DNA of 51,256 nt, taken from the NCBI GenBank assembly GCA_016882305.1, contig VGQX01000006.1:1-51256 (forward strand), in the 5' to 3' direction. Below, one piece after another: positions 24,759 to 33,980 of the stretch (the first letter of the stretch is position 1; each line of letters starts with the position of its first letter). Below the pieces are notes generated by a model. That model was not told the DNA's origin and made no database searches. It worked only from the letters and a program-made list of their open reading frames with translations. This DNA comes from Cyanobacteria bacterium K_Offshore_surface_m2_239 (GTDB lineage Bacteria; Cyanobacteriota; Cyanobacteriia; PCC-6307; Cyanobiaceae). Made by a program: the position numbers and the translations under genes.

Positions 24759-25757
24759 TTGAATTCCACCTCTTTCTCCCGACTGCTGGCCCGGAGTGGC
24801 TTGATCCTCCTGATCCTGTTTGGGGTGGTCGTGGCTTTCGATGTCTCGCCACCCAAACTCCTACAGCCCGACTGGCTACTCAATTTTGGCATTACTTTAT
24901 CCAACACCATATCAATTCCATTCGTCGGCATTGTACTTGTATACGTTGCAAGCTATATCGATTTACAAGCCTGCAATAAATTATATGTGCGCGTCGCTCG
25001 ACTCTCAGCTTTGTTGGCCATGTTATTTTTACTGGTCCAACCCATGCTTGCTTTCGCCCTATGGAAAAACTTTCAAGATCTGAGAGTTTATAATAAAGAA
25101 CAATCCAATCTTATCCAGCGGAAAGGGGCTGACTTGACTCGGGCCATTCAAAACTCAACGACGTTTGCGGACTTGCAAATCAACATGTCCAGGCTTCAGG
25201 GTCCAAACATCCCTGATCAAGCGCGTGCTGTTCCCCTAGCCGAACTCAAGAAGCAGTTGCTTTATTCCATTCAAACCGCCCAAAAATCTTTTGCCAGTCG
25301 ACTTCCCTCTCCCACCTCTGATGCCTACAAAGCAATTTACAAGCGCATGGCTCGCGCGTCTTTGATCAGCCTGCTCGGGACCGTGGGTTTTGGCTTATTG
25401 GCAATAAACCCAAATACAGAAAAGAATATTCTTATTTTGTATTTCAAATCTATTGGACTATTTGGAATAACTCCTGCTTCGATCTACAAGTTCTACAAAG
25501 AGTATGCTGAGAATCAGAGAGAGAAGAAACAACTACAAGGAGTGACTAAGGAAAGAAGAAAGTCAACGCTAAATTATCAACGACAAAAGCGTAAGGCTGA
25601 AGTTCTACAACTGCGCGAACAGAAACGCCAATTGAACGAAGACAGGAAACTGGCTGAAAGAAGGCAGCGGGAGCGCGAGCGGATGCTCGAACTGGAGCAC
25701 AAAAGAGCGAGAAAACAGGAATTGGAAGAAGAGCAGGAGCAGTCTGATCGCCGCTGA
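24759..25757 (+). CDS. HpsJ-like membrane protein
   Basis: 332 residues from TTG 24759; the frame opens further upstream only inside the terminator T-run, so the start is placed here. Hydrophobic segments lie near residues 9-27 (RLLARSGLILLILFGVVVA), 46-66 (TISIPFVGIVLVYVASYID), 80-100 and 194-214, with a soluble region between the last two. The C-terminal 80 residues are a highly charged Lys/Glu/Arg/Gln coiled coil. The first two helices and the IPFVG motif resemble HpsJ-family proteins linked to cyanobacterial exopolysaccharide export and cyanoexosortase systems. Its position between two sorting-tail proteins fits. Identity is by resemblance only. Confidence 0.55.
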   Translation: MNSTSFSRLLARSGLILLILFGVVVAFDVSPPKLLQPDWLLNFGITLSNTISIPFVGIVLVYVASYIDLQACNKLYVRVARLSALLAMLFLLVQPMLAFALWKNFQDLRVYNKEQSNLIQRKGADLTRAIQNSTTFADLQINMSRLQGPNIPDQARAVPLAELKKQLLYSIQTAQKSFASRLPSPTSDAYKAIYKRMARASLISLLGTVGFGLLAINPNTEKNILILYFKSIGLFGITPASIYKFYKEYAENQREKKQLQGVTKERRKSTLNYQRQKRKAEVLQLREQKRQLNEDRKLAERRQRERERMLELEHKRARKQELEEEQEQSDRR

Positions 25758-25852
25758 CACGTCGGATATCCCCTGCTTGCAAGTCCGCTTCCTGCATTTT
25801 TGCTCGCCTTCTTTAGTCCAAGATCTTCAATTTTTTTCTTGAGATATTATTA

Positions 25853-25889
25853 GTCGGGTCTTCCTTGGCGGGGAATCCGGCTTTTTTTT
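25853..25889 (+). terminator. Terminator after the HpsJ-like gene
   Basis: An imperfect hairpin (GTCGGG...TCC pairing with GGA...TCCGGC, with a two-base bulge and a 7-base loop) is followed by eight T residues at 25882-25889. The 25758-26060 gap otherwise holds no gene; GTCACGCAA occurs twice in it, near 25891 and 25916. Confidence 0.65.
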
Positions 25890-26060
25890 GGTCACGCAAA
25901 AAACGACTTGCAGCCGTCACGCAAGTCTCGCTGGACCAGCTCATATACAGGACGTCTTAGGCGTTTCACCTGATTCTTGATCAGTTCAGCCGCTGTCACA
26001 CCATGAAATTTTGGAAAGGCTTAATGCGTGTTACGGTCTGCGGATCTTCTCTTTTTCTTC

Positions 26061-26777
26061 ATGCGCGCTCTATGGCTCACGGGCTTTGCGACCGCCTCCA
26101 TGCTTGCGGCATGTCCCGCGCATGCTCTGATTCAGACGGTCAGCCCCATCGGTGGAGGTGGTTTCAACACCACAGGTCCGAATGTAAACAATACCAACAT
26201 TCAATTTCCTCCATTTTCAGCTTCAGCGCCCGGCGATCTTTTGGGGGTCCGAATTAAACTTCTGAACTCCTTTTTTACAGGGGGCTACGATTTGCTTGGG
26301 TCTAATACTGGAACAGTAACAATATCTTCAAATACTGTTGCTGTGCCTAAGTTTACTTTCACAGGCAGCGTCGGCTCTTCTAGTGGTGCTTCACAAGCTC
26401 TATCCCCTACACCTCGCGTTACGAGTTGCCCCACGTTTACGTTCGGCTCCAGTAATTTTTGTGTAGATAATGTCGCTCTAAGTCCCGCTAGCCAGCTTTA
26501 CGTCCAAGCATTTGCCCAATTAGCCGCAAGCACACCAGCTTTGCAAGCTTATTTCACTGGTACTCCAACCATTGATTTTGTTGAGACTCTCTACACGAAG
26601 ACTCAAACTCCTCTAACTCCTTCTCTTGCGTTTGATCCCGCGAATTTGAACTTCGCTGGCAATATCGTCCTCGAGTATGAGTATGTACCCGGACCATTGC
26701 CCCTCCTAGGAGCAGGGGCGGCCTTCGGTTGGAGCCGTCGCCTCCGGCGTCGGATATCGACATCCACTAAAGTCTGA
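26061..26777 (+). CDS. Exported protein with C-terminal PEP-CTERM-like sorting tail (2)
   Basis: 238 residues from ATG 26061. Signal peptide MRALWLTGFATASMLAACPAHA, then a beta-rich Thr/Ser/Asn-rich body resembling choice-of-anchor-type domains (FTGGYDLLGSNTGTVTISSN), with a Cys pair in VTSCPTF and SSNFCVD. The tail VPGPLPLLGAGAAFGWSRRL plus RRRI is the same as in the protein at 23917 except for one Lys/Arg change. An ATG at 26003 in another frame reads MKFWKGLMRVTVCGSSLF, so a frameshift near the T-run at 26052 could hide a longer N-terminus. Function is unknown; surface or matrix location is inferred from the tail. Confidence 0.68.
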   Translation: MRALWLTGFATASMLAACPAHALIQTVSPIGGGGFNTTGPNVNNTNIQFPPFSASAPGDLLGVRIKLLNSFFTGGYDLLGSNTGTVTISSNTVAVPKFTFTGSVGSSSGASQALSPTPRVTSCPTFTFGSSNFCVDNVALSPASQLYVQAFAQLAASTPALQAYFTGTPTIDFVETLYTKTQTPLTPSLAFDPANLNFAGNIVLEYEYVPGPLPLLGAGAAFGWSRRLRRRISTSTKV

Positions 26778-26801
26778 TTCCTCTAAACAAATCACTTCCA
26801 G

Positions 26802-26836
26802 CCCCCTTCTTTATATTTAAACGGCAGGGAAGGGGG
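26802..26836. terminator. Hairpin between convergent genes
   Basis: Perfect 8-base stem CCCCCTTC/GAAGGGGG with a 19-base AT-rich loop, followed by TTGTATAAATTGTTT. It lies between the second sorting-tail gene (plus) and ureC (minus) and can serve both strands. Confidence 0.6.
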
Positions 26837-26887
26837 TTGTATAAATTGTTTCTGGAGAACGGCAGGGAGACAGCCAGGTCTCTGCTT

Positions 26888-28597
26888 TTAGAGTAAAAAA
26901 TAAAGTTGAGCAAGTGGTAATTCAGCAGCGGGTTCGCAGTAGAGCATTTCTCCATCCGCAAATACTTCATAAGTCTGTGGATCCACCTCCATTTTTGGTA
27001 GAGAGTTATTGTTCCGCATATCTTTCTTACCAACACAGCGAGTCTGAATGACCGGAACGCAAGATCGCCGCAGACCCAGACGGCGAGGCAGATCGTCATC
27101 CAGAGAAGCTTGACTGATAAAAGTGAGACAACTAGGGGTCAAAGCTTCACCAAAAGCTGCAAACATCGGCCTGCCGTGAACCGGTCCCGGGGTGGGAATT
27201 GAAGCATTAGCATCTCCCATCTGGGCCCAGACAATTGAGCCGCCCTTCAGAACCAATTCCGGTTTCACAGCAAAGAACCCTGGTTTCCAGACCACTAAAT
27301 CCGCCAGTTTTCCTACCTCCACTGAGCCAACCTGGGAATCGATCCCATGGGCAATGGCAGGGTTGATGGTGGTTTTTGCGATATAGCGCTTCAGACGAGT
27401 ATTGTCATTGCGGTCCCCATCGCCCACAAGAGCGCCACGCTGGACCTTCATTTTGTGAGCAGTCTGGAAAGTCCGCTGAATAACTTCACCCACTCGACCC
27501 ATCGCTTGGGAGTCACTGGCAATAATGGAAAAGGCACCAAGATCATGAAGGATGTCTTCGGCAGCGATGGTTTCACGGCGGATGCGCGATTCAGCAAAAG
27601 CCACATCTTCCGGGATCCTTGGATCCAGATGATGGCAGACCATCAACATATCCAAGTGTTCTTCCAGCGTATTTCGGGTATAGGGCCGTGTAGGGTTCGT
27701 GCTACTTGGCAAGACATTGACCTCCCCGCAAATGCGAATGATGTCTGGGGCATGACCACCGCCAGCGCCTTCGGTATGAAAGGTGTGAATCGTCCGCCCC
27801 GCAATGGCACGAATCGTATCTTCCACAAACCCCGCCTCATTGAGCGTATCGGTGTGGATGCACACCTGCACATCAAAACGATCCGCAACCGACAGGCAGC
27901 AGTCGATGGCAGCGGGGGTGGTCCCCCAGTCCTCATGGAGCTTCAGGCCACAGGCTCCCGCACGGATCTGCTCCTCGATTCCCTCAGGCGTGCTGGCATT
28001 GCCCTTGCCGTAGAAGCCAAGATTGACGGGTAAACCCTCTGCGGCCTGCAACATCCGAGCCAGGTGAAAGGCTCCGGGCGTGCAAGTGGTGGCGTTGGTG
28101 CCGGTGGCGGGTCCTGTGCCTCCACCAAGGAGCGTGGTGACACCACTGGCCAGCGCCGTTTCCACCTGCTGAGGGCAGATGAAATGAATGTGGGTGTCGA
28201 TGGAACCGGCCGTCACGATGTGACCCTCACCCGCGATCGCTTCCGTGCCAGGTCCAACGACGATTGTGACCCCGTCTTGGGTGTCAGGATTGCCTGCCTT
28301 GCCGATGGCCACAATCCGTCCATCGCGCAGGCCGATGTCCGCCTTCACGATGCCCCACCAGTCCAGGATCACGGCGTTGGTGATGACAGTGTCGACCGCC
28401 CCTGCGGCACGACTGGTCTGCGCTTGACCCATGCCGTCGCGAATCACCTTGCCACCGCCGAATTTCACCTCGTCGCCATAGACGGTGAAGTCCTTCTCCA
28501 CCTCCAGAATCAGTGCGGTGTCCGCGAGCCGCAGCCGATCCCCCGTGGTGGGTCCATAGGTTTCGGCGTAGACGCGACGATCGATGGGATAAGCCAT
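26888..28597 (-). CDS. ureC: Urease subunit alpha
   Basis: 569 residues from ATG 28597 ([20 protein letters not shown]). It is the catalytic nickel subunit, hydrolysing urea to ammonia and carbamate. Active-site residues are all visible: His136 and His138 in DTHIHFI, the Lys219 expected to be carbamylated in [10 protein letters not shown], the histidines of [10 protein letters not shown] and [11 protein letters not shown], the catalytic loop His in [13 protein letters not shown], and the Asp ligand in [14 protein letters not shown]. Numbering is offset by two from the Klebsiella enzyme. Last gene of ureDABC, 29 bases after ureB. Confidence 0.97.
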   Translation of the reverse strand: MAYPIDRRVYAETYGPTTGDRLRLADTALILEVEKDFTVYGDEVKFGGGKVIRDGMGQAQTSRAAGAVDTVITNAVILDWWGIVKADIGLRDGRIVAIGKAGNPDTQDGVTIVVGPGTEAIAGEGHIVTAGSIDTHIHFICPQQVETALASGVTTLLGGGTGPATGTNATTCTPGAFHLARMLQAAEGLPVNLGFYGKGNASTPEGIEEQIRAGACGLKLHEDWGTTPAAIDCCLSVADRFDVQVCIHTDTLNEAGFVEDTIRAIAGRTIHTFHTEGAGGGHAPDIIRICGEVNVLPSSTNPTRPYTRNTLEEHLDMLMVCHHLDPRIPEDVAFAESRIRRETIAAEDILHDLGAFSIIASDSQAMGRVGEVIQRTFQTAHKMKVQRGALVGDGDRNDNTRLKRYIAKTTINPAIAHGIDSQVGSVEVGKLADLVVWKPGFFAVKPELVLKGGSIVWAQMGDANASIPTPGPVHGRPMFAAFGEALTPSCLTFISQASLDDDLPRRLGLRRSCVPVIQTRCVGKKDMRNNNSLPKMEVDPQTYEVFADGEMLYCEPAAELPLAQLYFLL

Positions 28598-28626
28598 GGG
28601 AAATACAGCGGGTTGACAGAAAAACG

Positions 28627-28944
28627 TCAGTCGAGCGGGCCGTTGATCTCGCCGCGGAAGCCCCAAACGCGCCGCAGGCCGCCGTAGGGCACCAGGCGCA
28701 CCTCGCGCGTGTCTCCAGGTTCAAAGCGGATTGCGGTGCCCGCGGGGATGTCGAGCCGCAACCCGCGAGCGGCGGAGCGGTCGAAGGAAAGGGCGGCGTT
28801 GGCCTCAAAAAAATGAAAGTGAGAGCCCACCTGCACCGGGCGGTCACCGGTGTTGGCGACCGTCAGCGTGGTGGTCGGCCGGCCGGCATTGAGCTCAAGG
28901 GTGCCGGGCTCGGGAAGCAACTCTCCGGGGATCAGGGGGGCCAT
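28627..28944 (-). CDS. ureB: Urease subunit beta
   Basis: 105 residues, typical for Ure[55 protein letters not shown] and the end [21 protein letters not shown]. Structural subunit that packs with UreA and UreC. ATG at 28944 lies 3 bases after the ureA stop, so coupled expression is likely. Confidence 0.96.
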   Translation of the reverse strand: MAPLIPGELLPEPGTLELNAGRPTTTLTVANTGDRPVQVGSHFHFFEANAALSFDRSAARGLRLDIPAGTAIRFEPGDTREVRLVPYGGLRRVWGFRGEINGPLD

Positions 28945-28947
28945 GGC

Positions 28948-29250
28948 TCAGCGAATGGGGTCGTGAAGGGTGACCAACTTGGTGCCGTCGGGAAACACAG
29001 CCTCAATCTGCACCTCATTCACCAGTTCCGGCACACCCTCCATCACCTGATCGCGTTGCAGCCAAGTGGTGCCCTCCGCCATCAGCGCCGCGACCGTTTT
29101 GCCATCCCTGGCGCCCTCCAACACCTGAAAGCTGAGCCAGGCCACCGCTTCTGGATGGTTGAGCCGCAACCCTCGCTTCAAGCGCCGTTCCGCCAGCAGA
29201 GCTGCGGTGACGATCAAGAGCTTGTCTTTTTCTTGGGGAGTCAGATGCAT
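28948..29250 (-). CDS. ureA: Urease subunit gamma
   Basis: 100 residues beginning [23 protein letters not shown] and ending [16 protein letters not shown], the full length and both termini of UreA. Includes [24 protein letters not shown]. The ATG at 29250 is chosen because it gives exactly the family length, although the frame is open far upstream. It follows ureD by 52 bases. Confidence 0.96.
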   Translation of the reverse strand: MHLTPQEKDKLLIVTAALLAERRLKRGLRLNHPEAVAWLSFQVLEGARDGKTVAALMAEGTTWLQRDQVMEGVPELVNEVQIEAVFPDGTKLVTLHDPIR

Positions 29251-29302
29251 CGGTTCTGGTCGAGCGGAGAGGTCGTCCGGGACGTTCGGGGTCCAGCCCC
29301 CA

Positions 29303-30313
29303 TCACTGTCGCAGCGCGCGGGGATCGGCAAGGTCCAGACCATCTCTGTCCAAGCGAACAGCCCCGGCTCCCGGCTCCCGGGCCAGGGGAGCGTCCTGGA
29401 AGGGCCAAACCCTGGGGAGGGTGGGGGGTGGAAGTTGGCGCATGGCCCGCACCGCCCGCCAGATCCGGGTGAACCACCCGCGAGCCGCCGTTGTTGACGA
29501 CCCGCGATAGCGGGCCACCAGTCCGCGTTCCAGCGCCCCGCAGGCCATCTCCCCCTCCAGTCCCTCCCTCGCCTCCCGGCAGTGGCCGACCAGAGCCGCC
29601 AGGGCGGCCGGCTCCAGTGTCTCGGGACCAACCCAGGCCAGGGAGCCGAACACCGCCTGGCCCGCAAGCCCATGGGCCTCCACCAGTGCCGGACCCGCCA
29701 ACTCCCAGCGGTCGATCAGCTCCCAGCGCGCCCCGTCGCCGCCCGCGGGAGAGCGACAGATCTCCAATCCCGAGCGCCAACGGCCCGCTTCCAACCCCTC
29801 CCCGGCGGCGGTGCGGCCCAGGCGCACCACCTCCGCTCCCAGCCAACTGGCTTCGGGCGCAATCACAACCCGCGTCCGCTGCTCCATCAGGCCGTTGGCA
29901 TAGAGCACGAGCTCCTGAGGAAGCCATTCCAGATCCGCCCCCCGCTCCAGCGTGACGTGAAGCGTCTGCCGCGCCCAGGCGCCGCCGGGATCGCGGCGGG
30001 AGCGTCCGATGGTGCCATAAACCTTCTGCGCGGCCACGCTGGTGATCAAAGCGGCGCTTCCCTCCGCCTGCTGGATGTCCAGTGTGAGTTGGTCACCGCC
30101 CACCAAACCACCCGCCGTGTGCAACAAGGGCAGCTCGCAGCGCCCGTCCACGCCATGACAGGCCCGCTGAACGCGCAAGGGCGCGGACGTTTCGCCTTGA
30201 AACACGGTGCGTCCGTGGCGTCGCTCAAAGCGGAGCTTGGCCTGTCCATGCCAGTGATGAGACGCTGCGGCGGCGAACGGCGGCACATCGACGGGGGTCA
30301 GGGGTCCAGGCAC
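29303..30313 (-). CDS. ureD: Urease accessory protein UreD
   Basis: 336 residues from GTG 30313 (the frame opens to GTG 30394, which would overlap ureE). Motifs: [59 protein letters not shown] and [20 protein letters not shown], all typical of UreD/UreH. It is the scaffold that binds urease apoprotein and recruits UreF and UreG for nickel insertion. First gene of the minus-strand ureDABC operon and divergent from ureEFG. The C-terminal 50 residues are Pro/Arg-rich and poorly conserved. Confidence 0.92.
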   Translation of the reverse strand: MPGPLTPVDVPPFAAAASHHWHGQAKLRFERRHGRTVFQGETSAPLRVQRACHGVDGRCELPLLHTAGGLVGGDQLTLDIQQAEGSAALITSVAAQKVYGTIGRSRRDPGGAWARQTLHVTLERGADLEWLPQELVLYANGLMEQRTRVVIAPEASWLGAEVVRLGRTAAGEGLEAGRWRSGLEICRSPAGGDGARWELIDRWELAGPALVEAHGLAGQAVFGSLAWVGPETLEPAALAALVGHCREAREGLEGEMACGALERGLVARYRGSSTTAARGWFTRIWRAVRAMRQLPPPTLPRVWPFQDAPLAREPGAGAVRLDRDGLDLADPRALRQ

Positions 30314-30383
30314 ACTGATGACGCTGATGACAACGGATCGCTTTGATGGACGCTGATCAATCCGCCAGTAGAAGTCTGCCGCA

Positions 30384-30920
30384 GTGAAGGACACGCCTCC
30401 GCCGCCCCTGGTGCTCAGCCGCCGTCTCGGTCTCCATCCCCCCCGAATGACCTCCGGCGACCCCCTGGTGCTTCAACTCACGGCGGAGGAACGCGCCCGG
30501 CTGCGCGGGCTGCGCCACAGCCGCTGTGGCCAGCCCCTGCTGCTGCAGCTGCCACGAGGAGAAACCCTCCAACCCGGAGAATGGCTGGCCAGCGATGACG
30601 GCTGCGCCCGAGTCCGTGTGGACCCCGCGGACGAACCGCTGCTGCGGGTCCTCTCGGACACCCCTCGGGCCCTGCTGCAGGCGGCTTACCACCTGGGCAA
30701 TCGTCATGTGGCCCTGGAGGTGCGGGCGGGTGAATTGCGGCTGCTCGCCGACCCTGTGCTGGAGGATCTGCTGCGGCGGCGGGAGCTGGTGGTGCAGCAG
30801 GTTCACGAGCCGTTCCACCCCGAGCCCGGCGCCTACGGCGGCGCGTTCGATCACGCTCACCCTCCGTCCGCCGCGGTGGCGCCAACCCGCTCCGTGGCCC
30901 CCGCCAACGATGACGCCTGA
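30384..30920 (+). CDS. ureE: Urease accessory protein UreE
   Basis: 178 residues from GTG 30384. This start is kept because residues PLVLSRRLG match the first strand of UreE, which would be lost from the ATG at 30447. Core motifs: LLLQLPRGETLQPGEWLASDDG, then AAYHLGNRHVALEVRAGELRL with the metal-binding His of GNRH. The C-terminal tail has scattered histidines (VHEPFHPEPG; FDHAHPP). It delivers nickel to the urease maturation complex. Its end overlaps the ureF start by 11 bases. Confidence 0.9.
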   Translation: MKDTPPPPLVLSRRLGLHPPRMTSGDPLVLQLTAEERARLRGLRHSRCGQPLLLQLPRGETLQPGEWLASDDGCARVRVDPADEPLLRVLSDTPRALLQAAYHLGNRHVALEVRAGELRLLADPVLEDLLRRRELVVQQVHEPFHPEPGAYGGAFDHAHPPSAAVAPTRSVAPANDDA

Positions 30921-31632
30921 CGCCCTCCAGCGCCTGCACCTGCTGCAGCTCGTCTCCCCCGCCCTGCCGGTGGGGGCGTTCAGCTATTCAGAAGGGTTGG
31001 AGGTGCTTGTCCAACAGGGTCGACTGGCGGACGGCCAAGCCGTGGAAGCCTGGCTGCGGGCTGAGCTGCGGCAAGGGTCTCTGATGCTGGAGGCGGCTTC
31101 CCTTCCGGTCTTCATGGAAGCCCTGGTCCGCTGGCGCGAGGACGCGGTGGACGGGGACCCCGGGGCGGCCCGCGCGGCGGTGTTGGCCCGCGACAGCTGG
31201 CTGTTGGCCCTGAGGGAAGCGCCGGAGGTGCGCGCCCAGCAACGCCAGATGGGTGGAACGCTGCTGCGGCTGCTGGCCGACCTGGGCTGGCCCCTTCCCC
31301 CCGATCCGGCGGGGAGCGCCAAGACGGTTCTGGCCTGGACCGCGGCCTGGGCCTGGGCCTTGGTGGCGTTGGCCGTGCCGGTGCGCTCAGGGGTGGAGGC
31401 CTATCTGTATGGCTGGGTCGCGAACCAGCTCAGCGCCGCCGTGCGGTTGGTGCCCCTGGGACCCACCGAGGCGCAGCGCATCCAGCTGCGGCTGGCGCCT
31501 TGGATCGCCGAGCAAGCCGAGGCACTGGCGCGATCGGAAACACCTCCGGAGGAGCGCTGGAGCGGTGGGGTGGGGGCGGCGCTCGCCCAGCTGGGCCATG
31601 GAGAGCTTTATTCCCGGCTCTTTCGCAGCTGA
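30910..31632 (+). CDS. ureF: Urease accessory protein UreF
   Basis: 240 residues from ATG 30910, overlapping the ureE stop by 11 bases. All-helical family pattern: [29 protein letters not shown] at the N-terminus, [22 protein letters not shown] in the middle, and [23 protein letters not shown] near the end. It bridges UreD and UreG during nickel insertion. Between ureE and ureG in a plus-strand series. Confidence 0.95.
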   Translation: MTPDALQRLHLLQLVSPALPVGAFSYSEGLEVLVQQGRLADGQAVEAWLRAELRQGSLMLEAASLPVFMEALVRWREDAVDGDPGAARAAVLARDSWLLALREAPEVRAQQRQMGGTLLRLLADLGWPLPPDPAGSAKTVLAWTAAWAWALVALAVPVRSGVEAYLYGWVANQLSAAVRLVPLGPTEAQRIQLRLAPWIAEQAEALARSETPPEERWSGGVGAALAQLGHGELYSRLFRS

Positions 31633-31703
31633 GGCGAGAGGCCTTCGGGGGGCCCGGTTCCGGGTGGAGCGGCCAGAATGATCGCAGCGTTCAGGGAAAG
31701 GGA

Positions 31704-32336
31704 ATGGCCGCAAGCCGCCTGCGGGTCGGGGTGGCGGGCCCCGTCGGCTCGGGCAAAACCGCCCTGGTGGAAGCCCTCTGTCGTCGCCTGCGGGATCGCC
31801 TTCAGCTCGCCGTGGTGACGAATGACATCTACACCCAGGAAGACGCTCAGTTTCTGACTCGGGTCGGAGCCCTGACGCCGGACCGGATTCGCGGCGTGGA
31901 AACCGGTGGCTGTCCGCACACGGCCATCCGGGAAGACTGCTCGATCAACCGCGCGGCGGTGGCCGAGCTGGAGGGGGCCTTCCCCAACCTGGATCTGGTG
32001 CTGGTGGAGAGCGGTGGCGACAACCTGGCCGCCAGCTTCAGCCCGGAATTGGTCGATCTTTGCATCTACGTCATCGACGTGGCGGCGGGCGACAAGATTC
32101 CCCGCAAAGGGGGCCCTGGCATCACCCGCAGCGATCTGCTGGTGATTAACAAAATCGATCTGGCGCCTCTGGTGGGGGCTTCTCTGGAGGTGATGGAACG
32201 AGACGCCAGCCGCATGCGGCCGGGCCGGCCCTGGTGTTTCACGGATTTGCGCCGTGGCGAGGGACTCGATGCGGTGGAAGGCTTTGTGCTGCGGCAGCTT
32301 CCGCCGCGGCCCCAGGACGGCCTCAGCGGTGAATAA
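31704..32336 (+). CDS. ureG: Urease accessory GTPase UreG
   Basis: 210 residues. P-loop [10 protein letters not shown] at residues 11-20, nickel-binding CPH in [32 protein letters not shown] and the guanine-specificity motif [12 protein letters not shown]. It hydrolyses GTP to drive nickel delivery into urease. ATG at 31704 has a strong ribosome binding site (AGGGAAAGGGA directly upstream), better than for most genes here. 71 bases after ureF; 194 bases ahead of urtA. Confidence 0.96.
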   Translation: MAASRLRVGVAGPVGSGKTALVEALCRRLRDRLQLAVVTNDIYTQEDAQFLTRVGALTPDRIRGVETGGCPHTAIREDCSINRAAVAELEGAFPNLDLVLVESGGDNLAASFSPELVDLCIYVIDVAAGDKIPRKGGPGITRSDLLVINKIDLAPLVGASLEVMERDASRMRPGRPWCFTDLRRGEGLDAVEGFVLRQLPPRPQDGLSGE

Positions 32337-32410
32337 TTCTTTTTTTCTTAACAGCAACGCTGGGGGCGACGTCTGCAAATCCTGAGAAAAGGCGTTCAGA
32401 TTCGCGAAAA

Positions 32411-32452
32411 GTCGCTGTTGTTACCAGATGGGCGGGGTGTGGTCGATAACTT
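32411..32452 (+). promoter_or_regulatory. Predicted NtcA-activated promoter of urtABCDE
   Basis: GTCGCTGTTGTTAC at 32411-32424 matches GTA-N8-TAC with one mismatch. A TAACTT box fitting TAN3T starts exactly 22 bases downstream at 32447. This is the canonical layout of NtcA class II promoters. The transcript would start near 32459, about 70 bases before the urtA ATG. Read by eye; binding is not shown. Confidence 0.55.
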
Positions 32453-32530
32453 CGCCGTTGATTCCCGAATTTGGGATTTGTGCGATGACCTTCACACGGT
32501 CGTCAATCCCTTTCCTTTGGAGCCCTTTAC

Positions 32531-33835
32531 ATGAAGCCTCTGGCACAGCACTTCTCCACACGTCGGTGGATCAGTGGTGGTTCTGCTCTCAGCTTGACAC
32601 TGACTCTCGCTGCCTGTGGCGGCGGCGGGGGAGGTGGCAATTTTGATGGCGAGGTCAAAGTTGGCATTCTTCACTCCCTCAGTGGGACGATGGCCATCTC
32701 CGAAACCACCCTCAAAGAGGTGGAGGAGATGGCCATCAAGGAAATCAACGACGCTGGTGGCGTCAAGGTTGGTGGCAAGAGCTACAAGATCACTGCCATT
32801 TCTGAGGATGGCGCTTCCGATTGGCCGACCTTTGCTGAAAAGGCGCAAAAGCTGATCGACGCCGACAAAGTCGCCGTGGTCTTCGGCGGCTGGACGTCCG
32901 CCAGCCGCAAGGCCATGCTGCCGGTCTTTGAAGCAAAGAACCACATCTTGTTCTACCCGATCCAATACGAAGGACAGGAGTGCTCCCGAAATATCTTCTA
33001 CACCGGTGCTGTTCCCAATCAGCAGGCTGAACCAGCGGTGGACTGGCTGCTTAAGGAGTTTGGGCCAAAATTTGGCAAGAAGGTTTACCTTGTTGGCTCT
33101 GACTACGTCTATCCGAGGACAGCTAATACCATCATCAAGGAGCAGATGAAGGCCCGCGGTGGAGAAACCGTTGGAGAAGATTATATTCCTCTTGGCAACA
33201 CCGAGGTTGCTCCAATCATTGCCAAGATCAAAAAGGTCTATCCTGATGGTGGCATCATTATCAACACCTTGAACGGTGACTCGAACGTCGCCCTCTTCAA
33301 GCAGTTCAAGGCCGCCGGCATTGATCCGAAGAAGTATCCGATCATGTCCTTCTCCATTGCGGAGGAGGAGATTCGCCAGATCGGCCCTGAGTACACCAAC
33401 GGCACCTACGCCGCCTGGAACTTCTTCATGAGCCTGGATACTCCGGCTTCCAAGAAATTCACAGCTGACTTCCAAGCCATGTATGGCAAGGACCGAGTCA
33501 CTGGAGACCCGGCAGAATCCGCCTACAACATGGTTTATCTCTGGAAGAACGCCGTCGAGAAAGCGGGGACCTTTGAGGATCTGGACAAAGTTCGCAAGAA
33601 CATGATCGGCATCTCCTTCGCCGCCCCTCAAGGTGAGATCAAGATGTTCCCCAACCATCACACCTCCGAGCGGGTGCTGATTGGCGAAGCGGAACCAACT
33701 GGCCAGTTCAAGATTCTCTACGACTCCAAGACCGCTGTGCCCCCGATCCCTTGGAACCAGTTTGTTCCCGAAACCAAGGGCTATACCTGCGACTGGACTC
33801 TAGATCGTCCAGACGCTGGCAAGTTCCGGATGTGA
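32531..33835 (+). CDS. urtA: Urea ABC transporter substrate-binding lipoprotein UrtA
   Basis: 434 residues. Signal peptide with lipobox LAAC (Cys29) followed by a Gly-rich tether (CGGGGGGGNFDG), so it is lipid-anchored in the periplasm. The type I periplasmic-binding fold of the urea/short-amide group shows: VKVGILHSLSGTMAISETTLK, VVFGGWTSASRKAMLPVFE, LFYPIQYEGQECSRNIFYTGA, VGSDYVYPRTAN, NTLNGDSNVALFKQF and DPAESAYNMVYLWKNA. It captures urea (and possibly short amides) for UrtBCDE. First of the urt operon with a predicted NtcA promoter. Codon use is clearly less GC-rich than in the nrt and que regions. Confidence 0.95.
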   Translation: MKPLAQHFSTRRWISGGSALSLTLTLAACGGGGGGGNFDGEVKVGILHSLSGTMAISETTLKEVEEMAIKEINDAGGVKVGGKSYKITAISEDGASDWPTFAEKAQKLIDADKVAVVFGGWTSASRKAMLPVFEAKNHILFYPIQYEGQECSRNIFYTGAVPNQQAEPAVDWLLKEFGPKFGKKVYLVGSDYVYPRTANTIIKEQMKARGGETVGEDYIPLGNTEVAPIIAKIKKVYPDGGIIINTLNGDSNVALFKQFKAAGIDPKKYPIMSFSIAEEEIRQIGPEYTNGTYAAWNFFMSLDTPASKKFTADFQAMYGKDRVTGDPAESAYNMVYLWKNAVEKAGTFEDLDKVRKNMIGISFAAPQGEIKMFPNHHTSERVLIGEAEPTGQFKILYDSKTAVPPIPWNQFVPETKGYTCDWTLDRPDAGKFRM

Positions 33836-33843
33836 TCCCCTTG

Positions 33844-33872
33844 GATGGCCCCCTCCGGGGCCATCTTGGTTT
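33844..33872 (+). terminator. Hairpin between urtA and urtB
   Basis: Perfect 9-base stem GATGGCCCC/GGGGCCATC (33844-33852 with 33857-33865) and a 4-base loop, then TTGGTTTT. It could be a partial terminator or an RNA-stabilising end that keeps urtA more abundant than the permease genes. A second pairing of two AGTACT copies follows at 33873-33901. Confidence 0.65.
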
Positions 33873-33980
33873 TAAGTACTTCCTTGGTTTTTTAGTACTT
33901 CGCATTTTCAAGACTCTGACCATAGACAATACACTTTCATCTGTCATTATTGTTATTTTATCCCTGCGATGGATTATTGA

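Noticed and set aside
26003-26257. Alternative frame starting MKFWKGLMRV as the start of the second sorting-tail protein
   Set aside because: It would need a frameshift to reach the conserved body; the ATG at 26061 gives a complete signal peptide without one.
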